Shown here piece by piece: positions 17,943 to 26,127 of a DNA stretch of 64,000 bases. Under the pieces are notes generated by a model, which saw only the letters and a list, made by a program, of their open reading frames with translations, was not told the origin of the DNA and ran no database searches. The position numbers and the translations under genes were made by a program. The stretch is from Nannocystis bainbridge (GTDB taxonomy: Bacteria; Myxococcota_A; Polyangia; Nannocystales; Nannocystaceae): the NCBI RefSeq assembly GCF_028368995.1, contig NZ_JAQNDL010000003.1, forward strand, positions 2,852,001 to 2,916,000, read 5' to 3'. How positions within the stretch are numbered: position 1 is the first letter of the stretch; each line of letters begins with the position of its first letter.

Positions 17943-19118
17943 TCAATGACTTTGAGACACGGTGTTGGTCGGGTTTAGTGATTGTGAGATTTCGCCGGAG
18001 TGGTGATGAAAGGATGGATCGGTCGTGCTGCACCCGTCCGAAAGGACATGGACGTCGTACTCGCGAAGGCCGCGTTCGAGGCGGCGCGGTGGGTTGATGT
18101 AGACCGCGGCGGGAGGCCGGCGCGGCGTGGACAGTCCGCGGACGAAGCGCTCGGGATGGGCTTCGTAGGCGGCGTGGAGGGCGGCAGCCCTGATGGACAG
18201 GATGGCCTCGGTGCGGCCGTAATGCACGTCGGCGGGCGCCAGGAAGGCGATGCCGGAGTGGCGGTGGTGATGGTTGTAGCCGTCGACGAAGCGGCCGCAG
18301 AAGGCGTGGGCGTGGTCGTAGGAGGCGAAGCGGTCGGGGTAGTCGTGGGTATACTTGAGGGTCTTGAAGTGGGCCTCCGAGTACGGATTGTCGTCGCTGA
18401 CGTGGGGCCGGCTGTGCGAGCGGCGGGCGCCGAGGACGTCGTAAAGGTCGGCGAGCTCGCGGGAGGTCGGGACGGCGCCGCGATCGGCGTGGATGGTCAA
18501 TTGGTCAGGTTGAATGTTCTGCTTGTCGCAGGCGGCGCGGATCAGGCGCGCAGCGATGTCGGCGCTCTCGCGGCGCGCCAGGGTCCAGCCGACGACGCAG
18601 CGGCTGTAGATGTCGAGCAGGACGTACAGGTAATAGTATTGGCCCTTCGTCGGTCCCCGCAGCCAGGTGACGTCCCACGACCACACCTGGTTCGGCGCGG
18701 TCGCCAGCAGCTCGGGGCGCTTGTACTCGGGGTGCCGCCGCTGTCGCCGGCGCTCGCGGAGCTCGCCCTCGGCGGCGAGCAGGCGATACATGGTGCGCGC
18801 GCTGCATAGCCAGCGCTGCTCGTCGAGCAGCATCGGCACGATGACCTCGGGCGCCTTGTCGACGAAGCGCTCGCTGTGCAGCAGTTCCAGCACCTCCTGG
18901 CGCTCCACCGCGCTCAGCGCCCGTGGCGACGGCCGCGGCTTCGCCGAGCTCGGCGACGGCGCAGGGCGGCGCCGACGGTACACGGTCGCCCGCGAGACCC
19001 CCAGCGCCTCGCACGCCCGCGACAGACCTGTCCTCGCGGACAGATCGTCCGCTTGCGCGATCAGGGCTTCTCGGACGGATCGATCGTCGCGAGCGGGATC
19101 CCGAGCAATTGCGAGACT
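17943..19118 (-). CDS. IS3-family transposase OrfB (DDE integrase core), -1 frame
   Basis: About 391 residues counted from the frameshift point. The N-terminus is a helical HTH_21-like region (LSRACEALGVSRATVYRRRR). The rve-type catalytic core shows the first Asp in WSWDVTWLRG, the second in TIHADRGAVPTSRELADLY and the Glu in PYSEAHFKTLKY. The C-terminus has the usual 'FVDGYNHHHRHSGIAFLAP' motif of IS3 transposases. The catalytic triad is complete and no internal stop is seen, so the element may still be active. It is probably expressed as an OrfAB fusion by slippage at 19118-19125. Confidence 0.92.
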   Translation of the reverse strand, partial: SLAIARDPARDDRSVREALIAQADDLSARTGLSRACEALGVSRATVYRRRRPAPSPSSAKPRPSPRALSAVERQEVLELLHSERFVDKAPEVIVPMLLDEQRWLCSARTMYRLLAAEGELRERRRQRRHPEYKRPELLATAPNQVWSWDVTWLRGPTKGQYYYLYVLLDIYSRCVVGWTLARRESADIAARLIRAACDKQNIQPDQLTIHADRGAVPTSRELADLYDVLGARRSHSRPHVSDDNPYSEAHFKTLKYTHDYPDRFASYDHAHAFCGRFVDGYNHHHRHSGIAFLAPADVHYGRTEAILSIRAAALHAAYEAHPERFVRGLSTPRRPPAAVYINPPRRLERGLREYDVHVLSDGCSTTDPSFHHHSGEISQSLNPTNTVSQSH

Positions 19119-19468
19119 TTTTTTTGGACATCGATGATCAGCTCCGCCGTCTCGAGCTTGTGCTCGAGCTGCGCCACACGGCGGCGCAGGCGCTCCAGCT
19201 CCTTCTGCTCGGGGTCCTGCTTCGGCTTCGGTCCGCGTTTCTTCGGCTTCAACGCGCCCAGCGTACCCTCGTCTCGCTGCCGCCTCCAGGTCGACAACAG
19301 CGAGCTGTACAGGCCCTCCTTGCGCAGGATGGCGCCGATCTGCCCATCGCTCGCGTGGTCGGTCTGCGCGAGGATCTTCCGCTTGTACGCCGGCGTGAAG
19401 CTGCGACGCGTCGCCTTCTCGGCGGTCTCGGGGTCGGGCTCTCGTGCTTGAGTCGCCATCAGATCCAT
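19061..19468 (-). CDS. IS3-family transposase OrfA
   Basis: 135 residues from the ATG at 19468, chosen because GAAGGAGG lies just upstream; the open frame could start earlier. An HTH_Tnp_1-like DNA-binding domain (about residues 15-65: RRSFTPAYKRKILAQTDHA...GQIGAILRKEGLYSSLLSTWRRQ) is followed by a Lys-rich linker. A leucine-zipper-like helix follows (about 88-118: ELERLRRRVAQLEHKLETAELI), typical for OrfA multimerisation. Its end overlaps orfB. Confidence 0.92.
   Translation of the reverse strand: MDLMATQAREPDPETAEKATRRSFTPAYKRKILAQTDHASDGQIGAILRKEGLYSSLLSTWRRQRDEGTLGALKPKKRGPKPKQDPEQKELERLRRRVAQLEHKLETAELIIDVQKKVSQLLGIPLATIDPSEKP
19118..19125 (-). promoter_or_regulatory. Programmed -1 frameshift site (A8G)
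   Basis: Eight A followed by G on the coding (minus) strand, at the point where the OrfA frame (DVQKKVSQL) and the OrfB frame (KKSLAIARD) overlap. OrfB lies in the -1 frame, and an A-run heptamer is the usual slippery site in IS3-family elements. Confidence 0.85.
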
Positions 19469-19538
19469 GCCTCCTTCCTCGCCCGATTCGAGCCCGAACT
19501 CCACCCGCGAGTGCGCCTCGGCATCGCCGCAAGCGCAG

Positions 19539-19800
19539 CAAGAATTTCGACGGGACTACGCCCTTGCTGACTCGCCGCATCGGTACCCGGCGACCTCGAC
19601 GCGCTCTCGCCTCGCCGACTCGATTGCTCCTTGTCTCTGCTCCGCAGCAGGGCGCTCCTGGCGATCGGGCCCGCTGTAGGTGAAGCAAGAACTTCGACGG
19701 GACTATACGATTGCTGACTCGCCGTATCGGCGCCCAACGGCCTTGCCGTGCTCTCGTCCGATCTACTCGATTGCTCTCCGTTACCGCTCTTCTCGATGGT
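19539..19800. repeat. Imperfect tandem duplication in the IS leader
   Basis: Two diverged copies of about 120 bases, spaced 145 bases apart. Both begin AGCAAGAA-TTCGACGGGACTA (one mismatch, 19539 and 19684), continue TTGCTGACTCGCCG-ATCGG, and end CGATTGCTC near 19630 and 19775. Their role is unknown. They sit between the right terminal repeat and orfA, where the IS promoter should lie. Confidence 0.65.
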
Positions 19801-20077
19801 TTGGTGACTCATGTTCTCGATTCACGGTCTCGCCCTGCTCTCTGAATTCCGAAGGAGCCGTGTCTCACGCGATATTGGCAGGTAGGGGCGCGCGAGGTGT
19901 TGTTCGGTGCGCGAGCGCGCGGATCGGGGGGTGTTGCTCGACGCGAATGCGGGGATGCGGGATGTGGCTTGACGCGAGCGCGCGGGCCCGGGGTGTTGCT
20001 CGGCGCGGTGCTGTTTTGGCTCAGCTGGAATGGGACACGCCCCGGCCTGGTAGAAGGAGCCGGGGCAAGGACCGCCC

Positions 20078-20287
20078 ATGAGCAAGAAGACACGCCGTCA
20101 CCACACCCCTGACCAGAAAATCAACCTGCTGCGCCGGCACCACCTCGAGAAGGTCCCCGTGTCGGAAGTCTGCGAGGGCGCCGAGCTCCAGCCGAGCGTC
20201 TTCTACGGCTGGCAGTACCACCTGTTCGAGCACGGTGCCGCGGCCTTCGGGGAATCTCGCAAGCGCGTCGAGACCATCGCGCCTTGA
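20078..20287 (+). pseudogene. Transposase OrfA-like remnant
   Basis: 69 residues from an ATG with GGAGCCGGGG upstream. The HTH part reads HTPDQKINLLRRHHLEKVPV and ...QPSVFYGWQYHLFEHGAAAF, the N-terminal DNA-binding domain of transposase OrfA-type proteins (Transposase_8/HTH_Tnp_1). It stops right after this domain, and no DDE-domain gene follows, so it is a truncated remnant of a second insertion sequence. The next 287 bases hold no gene; an inverted repeat GGTATCGG...CCGATACC (20401-20430) is the only structure seen. Confidence 0.75.
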
Positions 20288-20574
20288 CTGACGCAATCAA
20301 GGACGTCACGCGAGCATGTCGGCGTGGCCGACGCAGGAGGCCGCGCCGCGCGAGCCTCGTTCATCGACCCGGCATGGGCCTCGTGTTCACGGTGTTTGAT
20401 GGTATCGGAGTCAATGTTGATGCCGATACCGCTGTGTGAGGACCAGGCGCCTCGCAGATTGCGGCGGCGAGCACTGCGGGCCGCCGTGCCGGTCGAGGGT
20501 GGGCGCTCGATGCCTCTACACACGCTCGCATCGCTTGAACCTGGAGTTGCCGGGCGTGGGTGAGGCATGCCCCT

Positions 20575-21450
20575 TCAGAACTCCCGCTGCCAGATCGCGC
20601 CGAAACTCCCGCCGCTGAGCATCGGCGCGACCTGGTTTGATGATTTGCGGCGGAGCGCCAGCCCGATCATCGTCGCGCTGGCGACCAGCAGCGCCGGCCC
20701 TGCGATGAGTCCGGTCCGCGCAACGGCTTCTGTCCGGTGGCCGCGGTCGAAGATGTCCTGGCAATCGCCGACTAGCTGCTTCCGCGTGCACATGCCGGCG
20801 ACGAATTGCCGCTCGAGCGACTGAGTGCGCACGTAGGCCCCAATGAACATGCCGAACATCGCCAGGCTGGCGGCAGCGACCACGCCGCCGCCGATCGCCA
20901 GCCCTCTCCATGGCTTGGGCGGCGGCGCCGGGGCGGGCGTCGGCTGGGACGGGGGTGGCTCGGGCCCCTCGGCGCTCGGCTTTTGCTCGGGCGCTTGCGC
21001 GAGTTCGGCCAGGCGCTCCTGTAGCTTCGCGTGCGCGCTCTTTCCCTTGGTCCCGAGCGACGCCCCGGGGTGCAGTTGGCCGAACGCCCTCACGTAATTG
21101 TCGAGGACCTTGACCGCCTCCTCGACCACCGCTCGCTCGTCGCCCTTGCTCGCTGCTCTCCCATAGGCCTCGGCGATGTAATCGTATAATCCACCGCGGT
21201 TCTCCTGGTCCGTCGTCGGCAGCTGTTTGGCGGCCTCGGCCCAGCTTCGCGCCGCCCCGAGGTACTCCTCGCGTGAATACTGCTCGTCTCCTTGGACGAA
21301 CAGCTCGTCGAACGTCGACGCGTTTTCTGCCGGGGACACAGCGAACATCGCGGGCAACGTCGCAGGCTGCAGGCAGGTGAGACCTACGAATATCGCCACG
21401 GATCGCCGCCAAAACCGGAAATCACCCCTGCCCTGAGCTGCCGCGTGCAT
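20575..21450 (-). CDS. Secreted helical-repeat protein with two membrane segments
   Basis: 291 residues from the ATG at 21450, which gives a plausible signal peptide; an ATG at 21558 would add 36 residues. The soluble part (about 45-160) looks like TPR/solenoid helices: 'FVQGDEQYSREEYLGAARSWAEAAKQLP' and 'DYIAEAYGRAASKGDERAVVEEAVKVLDNYVRAF'. A Pro-rich linker follows, then two hydrophobic segments (about 180-203 and 240-263). The chain ends in FGAIWQREF with terminal Phe. It is divergent from the kinase gene at 21754 and shares its layout with the genes at 16055 and 26128, the latter also next to a kinase. It may act with the kinase in envelope signalling. Confidence 0.7.
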   Translation of the reverse strand: MHAAAQGRGDFRFWRRSVAIFVGLTCLQPATLPAMFAVSPAENASTFDELFVQGDEQYSREEYLGAARSWAEAAKQLPTTDQENRGGLYDYIAEAYGRAASKGDERAVVEEAVKVLDNYVRAFGQLHPGASLGTKGKSAHAKLQERLAELAQAPEQKPSAEGPEPPPSQPTPAPAPPPKPWRGLAIGGGVVAAASLAMFGMFIGAYVRTQSLERQFVAGMCTRKQLVGDCQDIFDRGHRTEAVARTGLIAGPALLVASATMIGLALRRKSSNQVAPMLSGGSFGAIWQREF

Positions 21451-21753
21451 CCCGCGGACGATATCACGGGCCGAGTCAGCGACGATCCCCGCGATGGGGT
21501 CCGACTCCTGGGCCGCCGACAGCACAAATTCGCGCGTCGCCCAGATTGTTCGGTTCAACGCGCCAGTGCGCGATGGGCAGCGCGCACTGGCGCGCTGAAG
21601 CGTTAGGGGTCAACCTTCACAGATTTCGCGGCAAGAGTTACGGGCCGGCGGGCCGGCCCAGCGCGCGCAAGGATCTGGGGCCTCGCGCCCGATGCCACCG
21701 CTCGTGGCCGAGTTGCCGGGCGCGGGCGTGCCGTTGTAGGCTGCGACCCCGTC

Positions 21754-23499
21754 GTGAAGCTGGAGGCTCACCGCGACCCGCTGCCTGGGTCGATCCTCGA
21801 AGGACGTTACAGGCTCGTGCGCCTCCTCGGCCGCGGCGGCATGGGCAGCGTATATGTGGCCGAGGAGACGCGGCTGGGGCGGTCCTACGCACTGAAGCTG
21901 CTCAAACCCGAGCTCACGGAGGACCGCGCGCAGATCGAGCGATTTCTCCGCGAGGCGCAGACGATCGCGCGGCTGGAGCACCCAAACATCGTCGACATTC
22001 ATTCATTCGGCGAGGACCCCTCGGGCTTCGTGTTCTTCACTATGGAGCTGCTGACCGGCGAGGACCTCGAGTCGCGGATCGCCGCGCGATCGGGCCGGCC
22101 CTACAGCGTGCGTGAGGCGTGCGCCTGGGCGATCCAGATCGCGCGCGCGGTCGGATACGTCCACCAAAACGGGCTGATCCACCGCGACCTCAAGACACAA
22201 AACGTCTTCCTCGCGCGCACGCGTGACGGCGGCGAGATCATCAAGCTGCTCGACTTCGGCATCGCGCGCCCGGAGAGCGGCTCGGAACTCACTCGCACGG
22301 GGAACATCCTCGGCACGCCGAGCTACATGTCACCCGAGCAGATCCGCGACGAGCGGCTGGACCGCCGCTCCGACATCTACTCGTTCGGCGTGCTGCTATT
22401 CAAGCTGCTCATCGGGCGCGCCCCATTCGTCGGCGAGGCGATCCAGGTGGCGATGCACCACCTCACCTCGCAGGTCCCGCCGCCGTCGTCGCTCGCGCCC
22501 GGCGCCGGGATCCCGCCGGCCCTCGACGAACTGGTCCTCAAGGCCCTGTCTAAACAGCCGGGCGACCGCTACGCCTCGATGGAGGAGGTCGAGCGCGCCC
22601 TCGTCGCGGTGTATGCGACCCCGCTGCTCGCCCCGCCGGTCAAGCTCGCGCCGCCCGCGGCATCCTCCCGGCCCCCCTCGTTACAACCCGAGGTCGACCA
22701 CGCCGACGAGGGGGCGCTCTCGCTCGCGACCACGGCGTCTCTGCTGCGCCCACCACGCTGCTCCGAGTCTCCCGCGGCGACTGTCCCCGCGAGCAGCGCG
22801 GCGCTCTCGGTCGACGAAGCGGCGCTCGACGAGGTTACGGCGCGGAGCCTCGTCGAGCGAGTGGCGACCGACCCGGCTCTGATTCCGGTCGCCGCCCCCC
22901 CGGCGCCGGCCAGTCCCTCGCCGGCGCGCACGAGCCAGCTCTGGCGTCTCCTCGCGCTCGGAGCGAGCCTTGCGTGCCTTCTCGCCCTCGCAACGTGGCT
23001 GGTCGCTCGCCTAGGGCTCAACATGCCGGCGGTCGTTTCCCCGGCCACCGCCCCGCCGGCCCCATCGATCGTCGCGTCGCCCTCTCCACCCATGCCGGAT
23101 ACGGCAAAGAGCGCTCCCATCATTCTGCCGGACCCGGCTCCGCCCGCGGCCGAGCCGCCTGCTCCCTCCGCGCCGGAGCCCGACGATGCCCCGAGCTCGA
23201 ACGACCCGGAGGACCCGCGACCGACGAAGGTCGATCGCCCGAAGTCAGAACCCGTGAAGCCGAAGGTCAGCCCACCGGACCCGATCGCCCGGATCAAGGA
23301 GCGAGCCCGCGCCTGCCGCCGGAAGCACAACGCCGTCGACCAGCCTGCGCTCACCGTCGAATTCGCGGTTGGGAGCGACGGCGCCGTCCTGCGCGCCACG
23401 CCCGCGAGCGACACCCCGCTCGCCATCTGCCTCGCCGATGCCGTGAAGCAGGCCCGCTTCGAGCCCAAGATCCGGCTCCGGCAGGAGATCTCTCTGTGA
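21754..23499 (+). CDS. Hanks-type Ser/Thr protein kinase with TM and TonB-like C-terminus
   Basis: 581 residues from a GTG start. The kinase domain (about 20-285) is complete: glycine loop GRGGMG (26-31), Lys48, the HRDLKTQN catalytic loop with Asp145, DFG at 167-169 and the activation-segment SPE. After a Pro/Ala-rich linker comes one transmembrane segment (about 395-420) and a second Pro-rich periplasmic stretch. The last 70 residues resemble the TonB C-terminal/AgmX-type domain: 'ACRRKHNAVDQPALTVEFAVGSDGAVLRATP...CLADAVKQARFEP'. This is a known layout of myxobacterial kinases: cytoplasmic catalytic domain and an envelope-exposed sensor. Catalytic residues are intact. Divergent from the helical-repeat gene. 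Confidence 0.93.
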   Translation: MKLEAHRDPLPGSILEGRYRLVRLLGRGGMGSVYVAEETRLGRSYALKLLKPELTEDRAQIERFLREAQTIARLEHPNIVDIHSFGEDPSGFVFFTMELLTGEDLESRIAARSGRPYSVREACAWAIQIARAVGYVHQNGLIHRDLKTQNVFLARTRDGGEIIKLLDFGIARPESGSELTRTGNILGTPSYMSPEQIRDERLDRRSDIYSFGVLLFKLLIGRAPFVGEAIQVAMHHLTSQVPPPSSLAPGAGIPPALDELVLKALSKQPGDRYASMEEVERALVAVYATPLLAPPVKLAPPAASSRPPSLQPEVDHADEGALSLATTASLLRPPRCSESPAATVPASSAALSVDEAALDEVTARSLVERVATDPALIPVAAPPAPASPSPARTSQLWRLLALGASLACLLALATWLVARLGLNMPAVVSPATAPPAPSIVASPSPPMPDTAKSAPIILPDPAPPAAEPPAPSAPEPDDAPSSNDPEDPRPTKVDRPKSEPVKPKVSPPDPIARIKERARACRRKHNAVDQPALTVEFAVGSDGAVLRATPASDTPLAICLADAVKQARFEPKIRLRQEISL

Positions 23500-23719
23500 C
23501 GCACAGATCCATCATGAACGAGAAGCAGGCCCGCTTCGAGCCAAGACCCGATTCTGAGGAAAGCAGCGCAACGAGATGGCGTCGCTTCTCGTCGGCGCCG
23601 CCTACAACCTACTTCGGATGGCAAAGCTGCTGCTGCCCATCGCATGAGGCCCGTCGGGCTGGGGTCTCCCCTGGCCCGAAGAGGCCCCGGAGGAAAGTTC
23701 TGGAGGGATTTCTTTCTAC

Positions 23720-24010
23720 TCACATGATCTCGCTCAACACCGGCGGCCGCGCGATCACACCCCGCGTCGGCGGCTCGCTGGAAGCAACACCGACGGCGCC
23801 GAGCAACAGCGGCGCGCACGGTCGCACCGCGCGATAGCACTGTCCCGACGGCGACAGCAGTTCGCCGAAGCAAATGCCGCGGCCACACCATCCCTGCGCG
23901 CGCCGGCGCCGAGCCGCACTCATAGAGCGCGCCAGCGGGCTCGCCGGAAGCAACACCGACGGCGCCGAGCAACAGCATCTCGCCGGAAGCAGCTCCGGCG
24001 GTCGCGCATA
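23720..24010. repeat. Repeat block 5 (inverted GAGCAAC family)
   Basis: Modules of the type CGGAAGCAACACCGACGGCG-CCGAGCAACAG occur at about 23778-23812 and 23940-23985, with related pieces between. The 220 bases before it (23500-23719) hold nothing recognisable; long open frames there are antisense to the kinase or chance. Confidence 0.55.
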
Positions 24011-24067
24011 GTTACGACAGCAGAATCGGGCCGGCTGAATTCGCCCGTGTTGCGCCGGGTAGCCGCT

Positions 24068-24084
24068 GCGGGGACAATCCCCGC
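24068..24084 (+). promoter_or_regulatory. Hairpin covering the ribosome-binding region
   Basis: GCGGGGA-CAA-TCCCCGC is a perfect 7-bp stem ending one base before the ATG at 24086. It would pair up the only purine-rich stretch (GGGGA) available as a ribosome-binding site, so it could limit translation or bind a regulator. Confidence 0.45.
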
Positions 24085-24085
24085 C

Positions 24086-24412
24086 ATGGACATTTCACCT
24101 GGGGATCACCGGCTCCGGCGGCTGCATCGCATCGACACTGGGGTGCTCGAAGAGAAGAGGCAACTGCTTGCGCAGGGCAAGGGCGTCGACCCGGTCTCGA
24201 TCGTGCGGTTCAGGCAGCCCACCGGGTTCGAAGTCTACATCGTGGCCGACGGCACGCATCGTGTGCAGGCGGCGCTAGAGATGGGGCTTGAGGCGATCGA
24301 GTTCGAGTGGGGAGACCTCAAGAGCGTCGAGCGCGAGGCGAGGCGGCGCGGGCGCGACTTCGCCGACCTGGCTCATCGTGCGCGCAAGTTCGCCAGCGAC
24401 GATCACGAGTGA
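24086..24412 (+). CDS. Small ParB/Srx-like nuclease-fold protein
   Basis: 108 residues from the ATG at 24086; a TTG at 24047 is possible. The centre reads 'VSIVRFRQPTGFEVYIVADGTHRVQAALEMGLEAIEFEW', the pattern of the ParB/sulfiredoxin fold, with 'ADGTHRVQAA' corresponding to the G-x-H-R phosphate-binding loop (DGNHR in related proteins). Unlike true ParB it has no HTH or dimer domain, so it is not a partition protein. Free-standing ParB/Srx domains can act as nucleases, NTPases or toxins. No obvious partner gene, as it sits alone between repeat DNA and the convergent kinase. Confidence 0.75.
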   Translation: MDISPGDHRLRRLHRIDTGVLEEKRQLLAQGKGVDPVSIVRFRQPTGFEVYIVADGTHRVQAALEMGLEAIEFEWGDLKSVEREARRRGRDFADLAHRARKFASDDHE

Positions 24413-24619
24413 GAACCATCGGTTCGCGGCGGGATTGCTCGCGACGCGAGGTCCGGCAGCATGGCCAGATGCGGCGCGGGTTCGGCCAAGTATTCTCAGT
24501 GATGCTCGTGATAGCTCGCGGTGCGCTGCCCCGAAGGCGGCATCGACGGCGCCACGAGTGGACCACGTCATCCTCGGCGCGCAGGCCCCAAGCCCCGATT
24601 TCGCCGAGGCGACCGGCGC

Positions 24620-26125
24620 CTACAACCGGAAGCGCAGCGTCTCGCCCGACCGAAGTCCCAGGCCCTCGGCGAGCCTCGCAACGCAGTCCCCGAGATCGCC
24701 GAACGCGGCGCGGCCGTTGAATTTCACCTCGGGCGTCCCGCCGGACCGCGCCTCGATCGTGACCTGGGACTTGACCTGCTTCCCTTCACGGTCGCAGGCG
24801 AGGATCCCTCGACGGGCACGGCGCTCGGTCGCGGTCTTGACGACGACCGGCTTTGACGTGCCGGCCAGCACAGTCCCCTGTCTGACCGTCTCCGACCGCT
24901 CCACGCGCGCCGCTGTGGCACCGCCAGACTTGTACGGGGCATGCGCGGGTTCGGAGCCGTCCGAAGGGGCCATCTTGATCGGAGAGAGCAACGCGGGCTG
25001 GCCATTGCGGCTTCTCTGCGACACGGTGAGCTCGGGTACTTGCGGCCGCTCGTAGGCCGCCAGAGCGCCGGCATCCTGCGCCAACTCCACGCCGCCGGAA
25101 GTCGACAGCGCAGCCACCGCGGACCCACCGATCATCGCACCGAGCATCACGCCCATGAGCATCACACGCGGCATCCTGCCGGGCTCCGGGTGTGCGATGA
25201 CGGGGACCATGGCAGGCAGCTCAGCGAGTGCGTCGTGGAGCGCCAGCGCCATCTCCTTCGCGTCCGAGAAGCGGTGCTCGACGTCGCTGAGCGCACGCAT
25301 GACGATCTGGTCCACGCTCTCGGGGATCTCGAGGCCGGGGGCGATCATCGCCAGCGTGGGTACGGCGATCTGGCCCGGCTCCGCCACCATGAAGTCCGGG
25401 ATCGTCTGCGCGGTGAGCATCTCCCACATGAGCACGCCGAGCGCGTAGAGATCGGAGCGCGGATCTGGCGGGCAACCGGCGCAGCGCTCCGGCGCGACGT
25501 ATCGGCGCAGTCCGTACACCGTGTCATCAGGGACAGGCGCGTTGGTGATTTTCTTGCTCGGGAGCACGGTGGCGAAGCCGAAGTCGATCACCACTGCGAA
25601 GTCAGCGTCCGCGATGTCGTGGCGGAGCATCACGTTGGAAGCGTGCAGGTCGTTGTGGATGATGCCAGCGCCGTGCAGCTCGTGGAGCCCGGACAGCACG
25701 TGCAGCGCGATCCGGCACATGCGTCGCCATGGTATGGGTCCGCGCCGCGCCAGCGTCTGCAGCGACATGCCTTCGACGAACTTGAACACGGTGAAGGCGC
25801 AGCCCTCGTCGCAGCCGAAGTCGAACGCCTGGATCACGTACGGGCTCGAGTGACGGCTGGCTACACGGCCCTCCTGGCCGAAGTAGCCGAGCAGGCGCTC
25901 GTGCAGGCTCGAGTGCAGGATCTTGACCGCGACCTTGCCGCCGGTGCGCGTGTCCTCCGCGCAGTAGACCGTCGAAGTCCCGCCGGGTCCGATCGGCTCG
26001 TTGAGCTTGTAACGCCCGCCGACGAGCTCGTCGGAGTAGTTCTCCCGCGGATCGTCGTCCTCGACGTAGTGAAAGTTTAGGTCCGGGTCGCGAGCTTGCT
26101 TGGGGGGGTGCCAGATCGCGGGCAT
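24620..26125 (-). CDS. Ser/Thr protein kinase with HND catalytic loop and TM
   Basis: 501 residues from the ATG at 26125, placed 2 bases after the upstream stop with GGAG ahead of it. Kinase domain about 35-310: glycine loop GPGGTS (46-51), Lys68, catalytic loop IIHNDLHASN with Asp159 and Asn164, DFG at 181-183, and VAPER. The catalytic loop has Asn where most kinases have Arg (HND, not HRD), so it is a 'non-RD' kinase and should not depend on activation-loop phosphorylation. One TM segment (about 328-348) is followed by a periplasmic tail of about 150 residues ending in a beta-rich domain. Last gene of a four-gene operon. Catalytic residues otherwise intact. Confidence 0.9.
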   Translation of the reverse strand: MPAIWHPPKQARDPDLNFHYVEDDDPRENYSDELVGGRYKLNEPIGPGGTSTVYCAEDTRTGGKVAVKILHSSLHERLLGYFGQEGRVASRHSSPYVIQAFDFGCDEGCAFTVFKFVEGMSLQTLARRGPIPWRRMCRIALHVLSGLHELHGAGIIHNDLHASNVMLRHDIADADFAVVIDFGFATVLPSKKITNAPVPDDTVYGLRRYVAPERCAGCPPDPRSDLYALGVLMWEMLTAQTIPDFMVAEPGQIAVPTLAMIAPGLEIPESVDQIVMRALSDVEHRFSDAKEMALALHDALAELPAMVPVIAHPEPGRMPRVMLMGVMLGAMIGGSAVAALSTSGGVELAQDAGALAAYERPQVPELTVSQRSRNGQPALLSPIKMAPSDGSEPAHAPYKSGGATAARVERSETVRQGTVLAGTSKPVVVKTATERRARRGILACDREGKQVKSQVTIEARSGGTPEVKFNGRAAFGDLGDCVARLAEGLGLRSGETLRFRL

Positions 26126-26127
26126 GG

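Larger units (their letters stand above)
17939..19882 (-). mobile_element. IS3-family insertion sequence
   Basis: Contains orfA and orfB in overlapping frames. Candidate terminal inverted repeats: left end CCTGTCAATGACTTTGAG continuing to ACACGG, right end (complement) CCTGCCAATATCGCGTGAG continuing to ACACGG. They agree at CCTG-CAAT and at TGAGACACGG. No clear target-site duplication is visible in the 3-4 flanking bases. At 1.94 kb it is longer than a typical IS3 element, because about 400 bases with an internal duplication precede orfA. Confidence 0.75.

Noticed and set aside
24086..24412. Chromosome or plasmid partition protein ParB
   Set aside because: Only the ParB/Srx fold region is present, without HTH or dimerisation domain, no parA nearby and no parS-like site seen.
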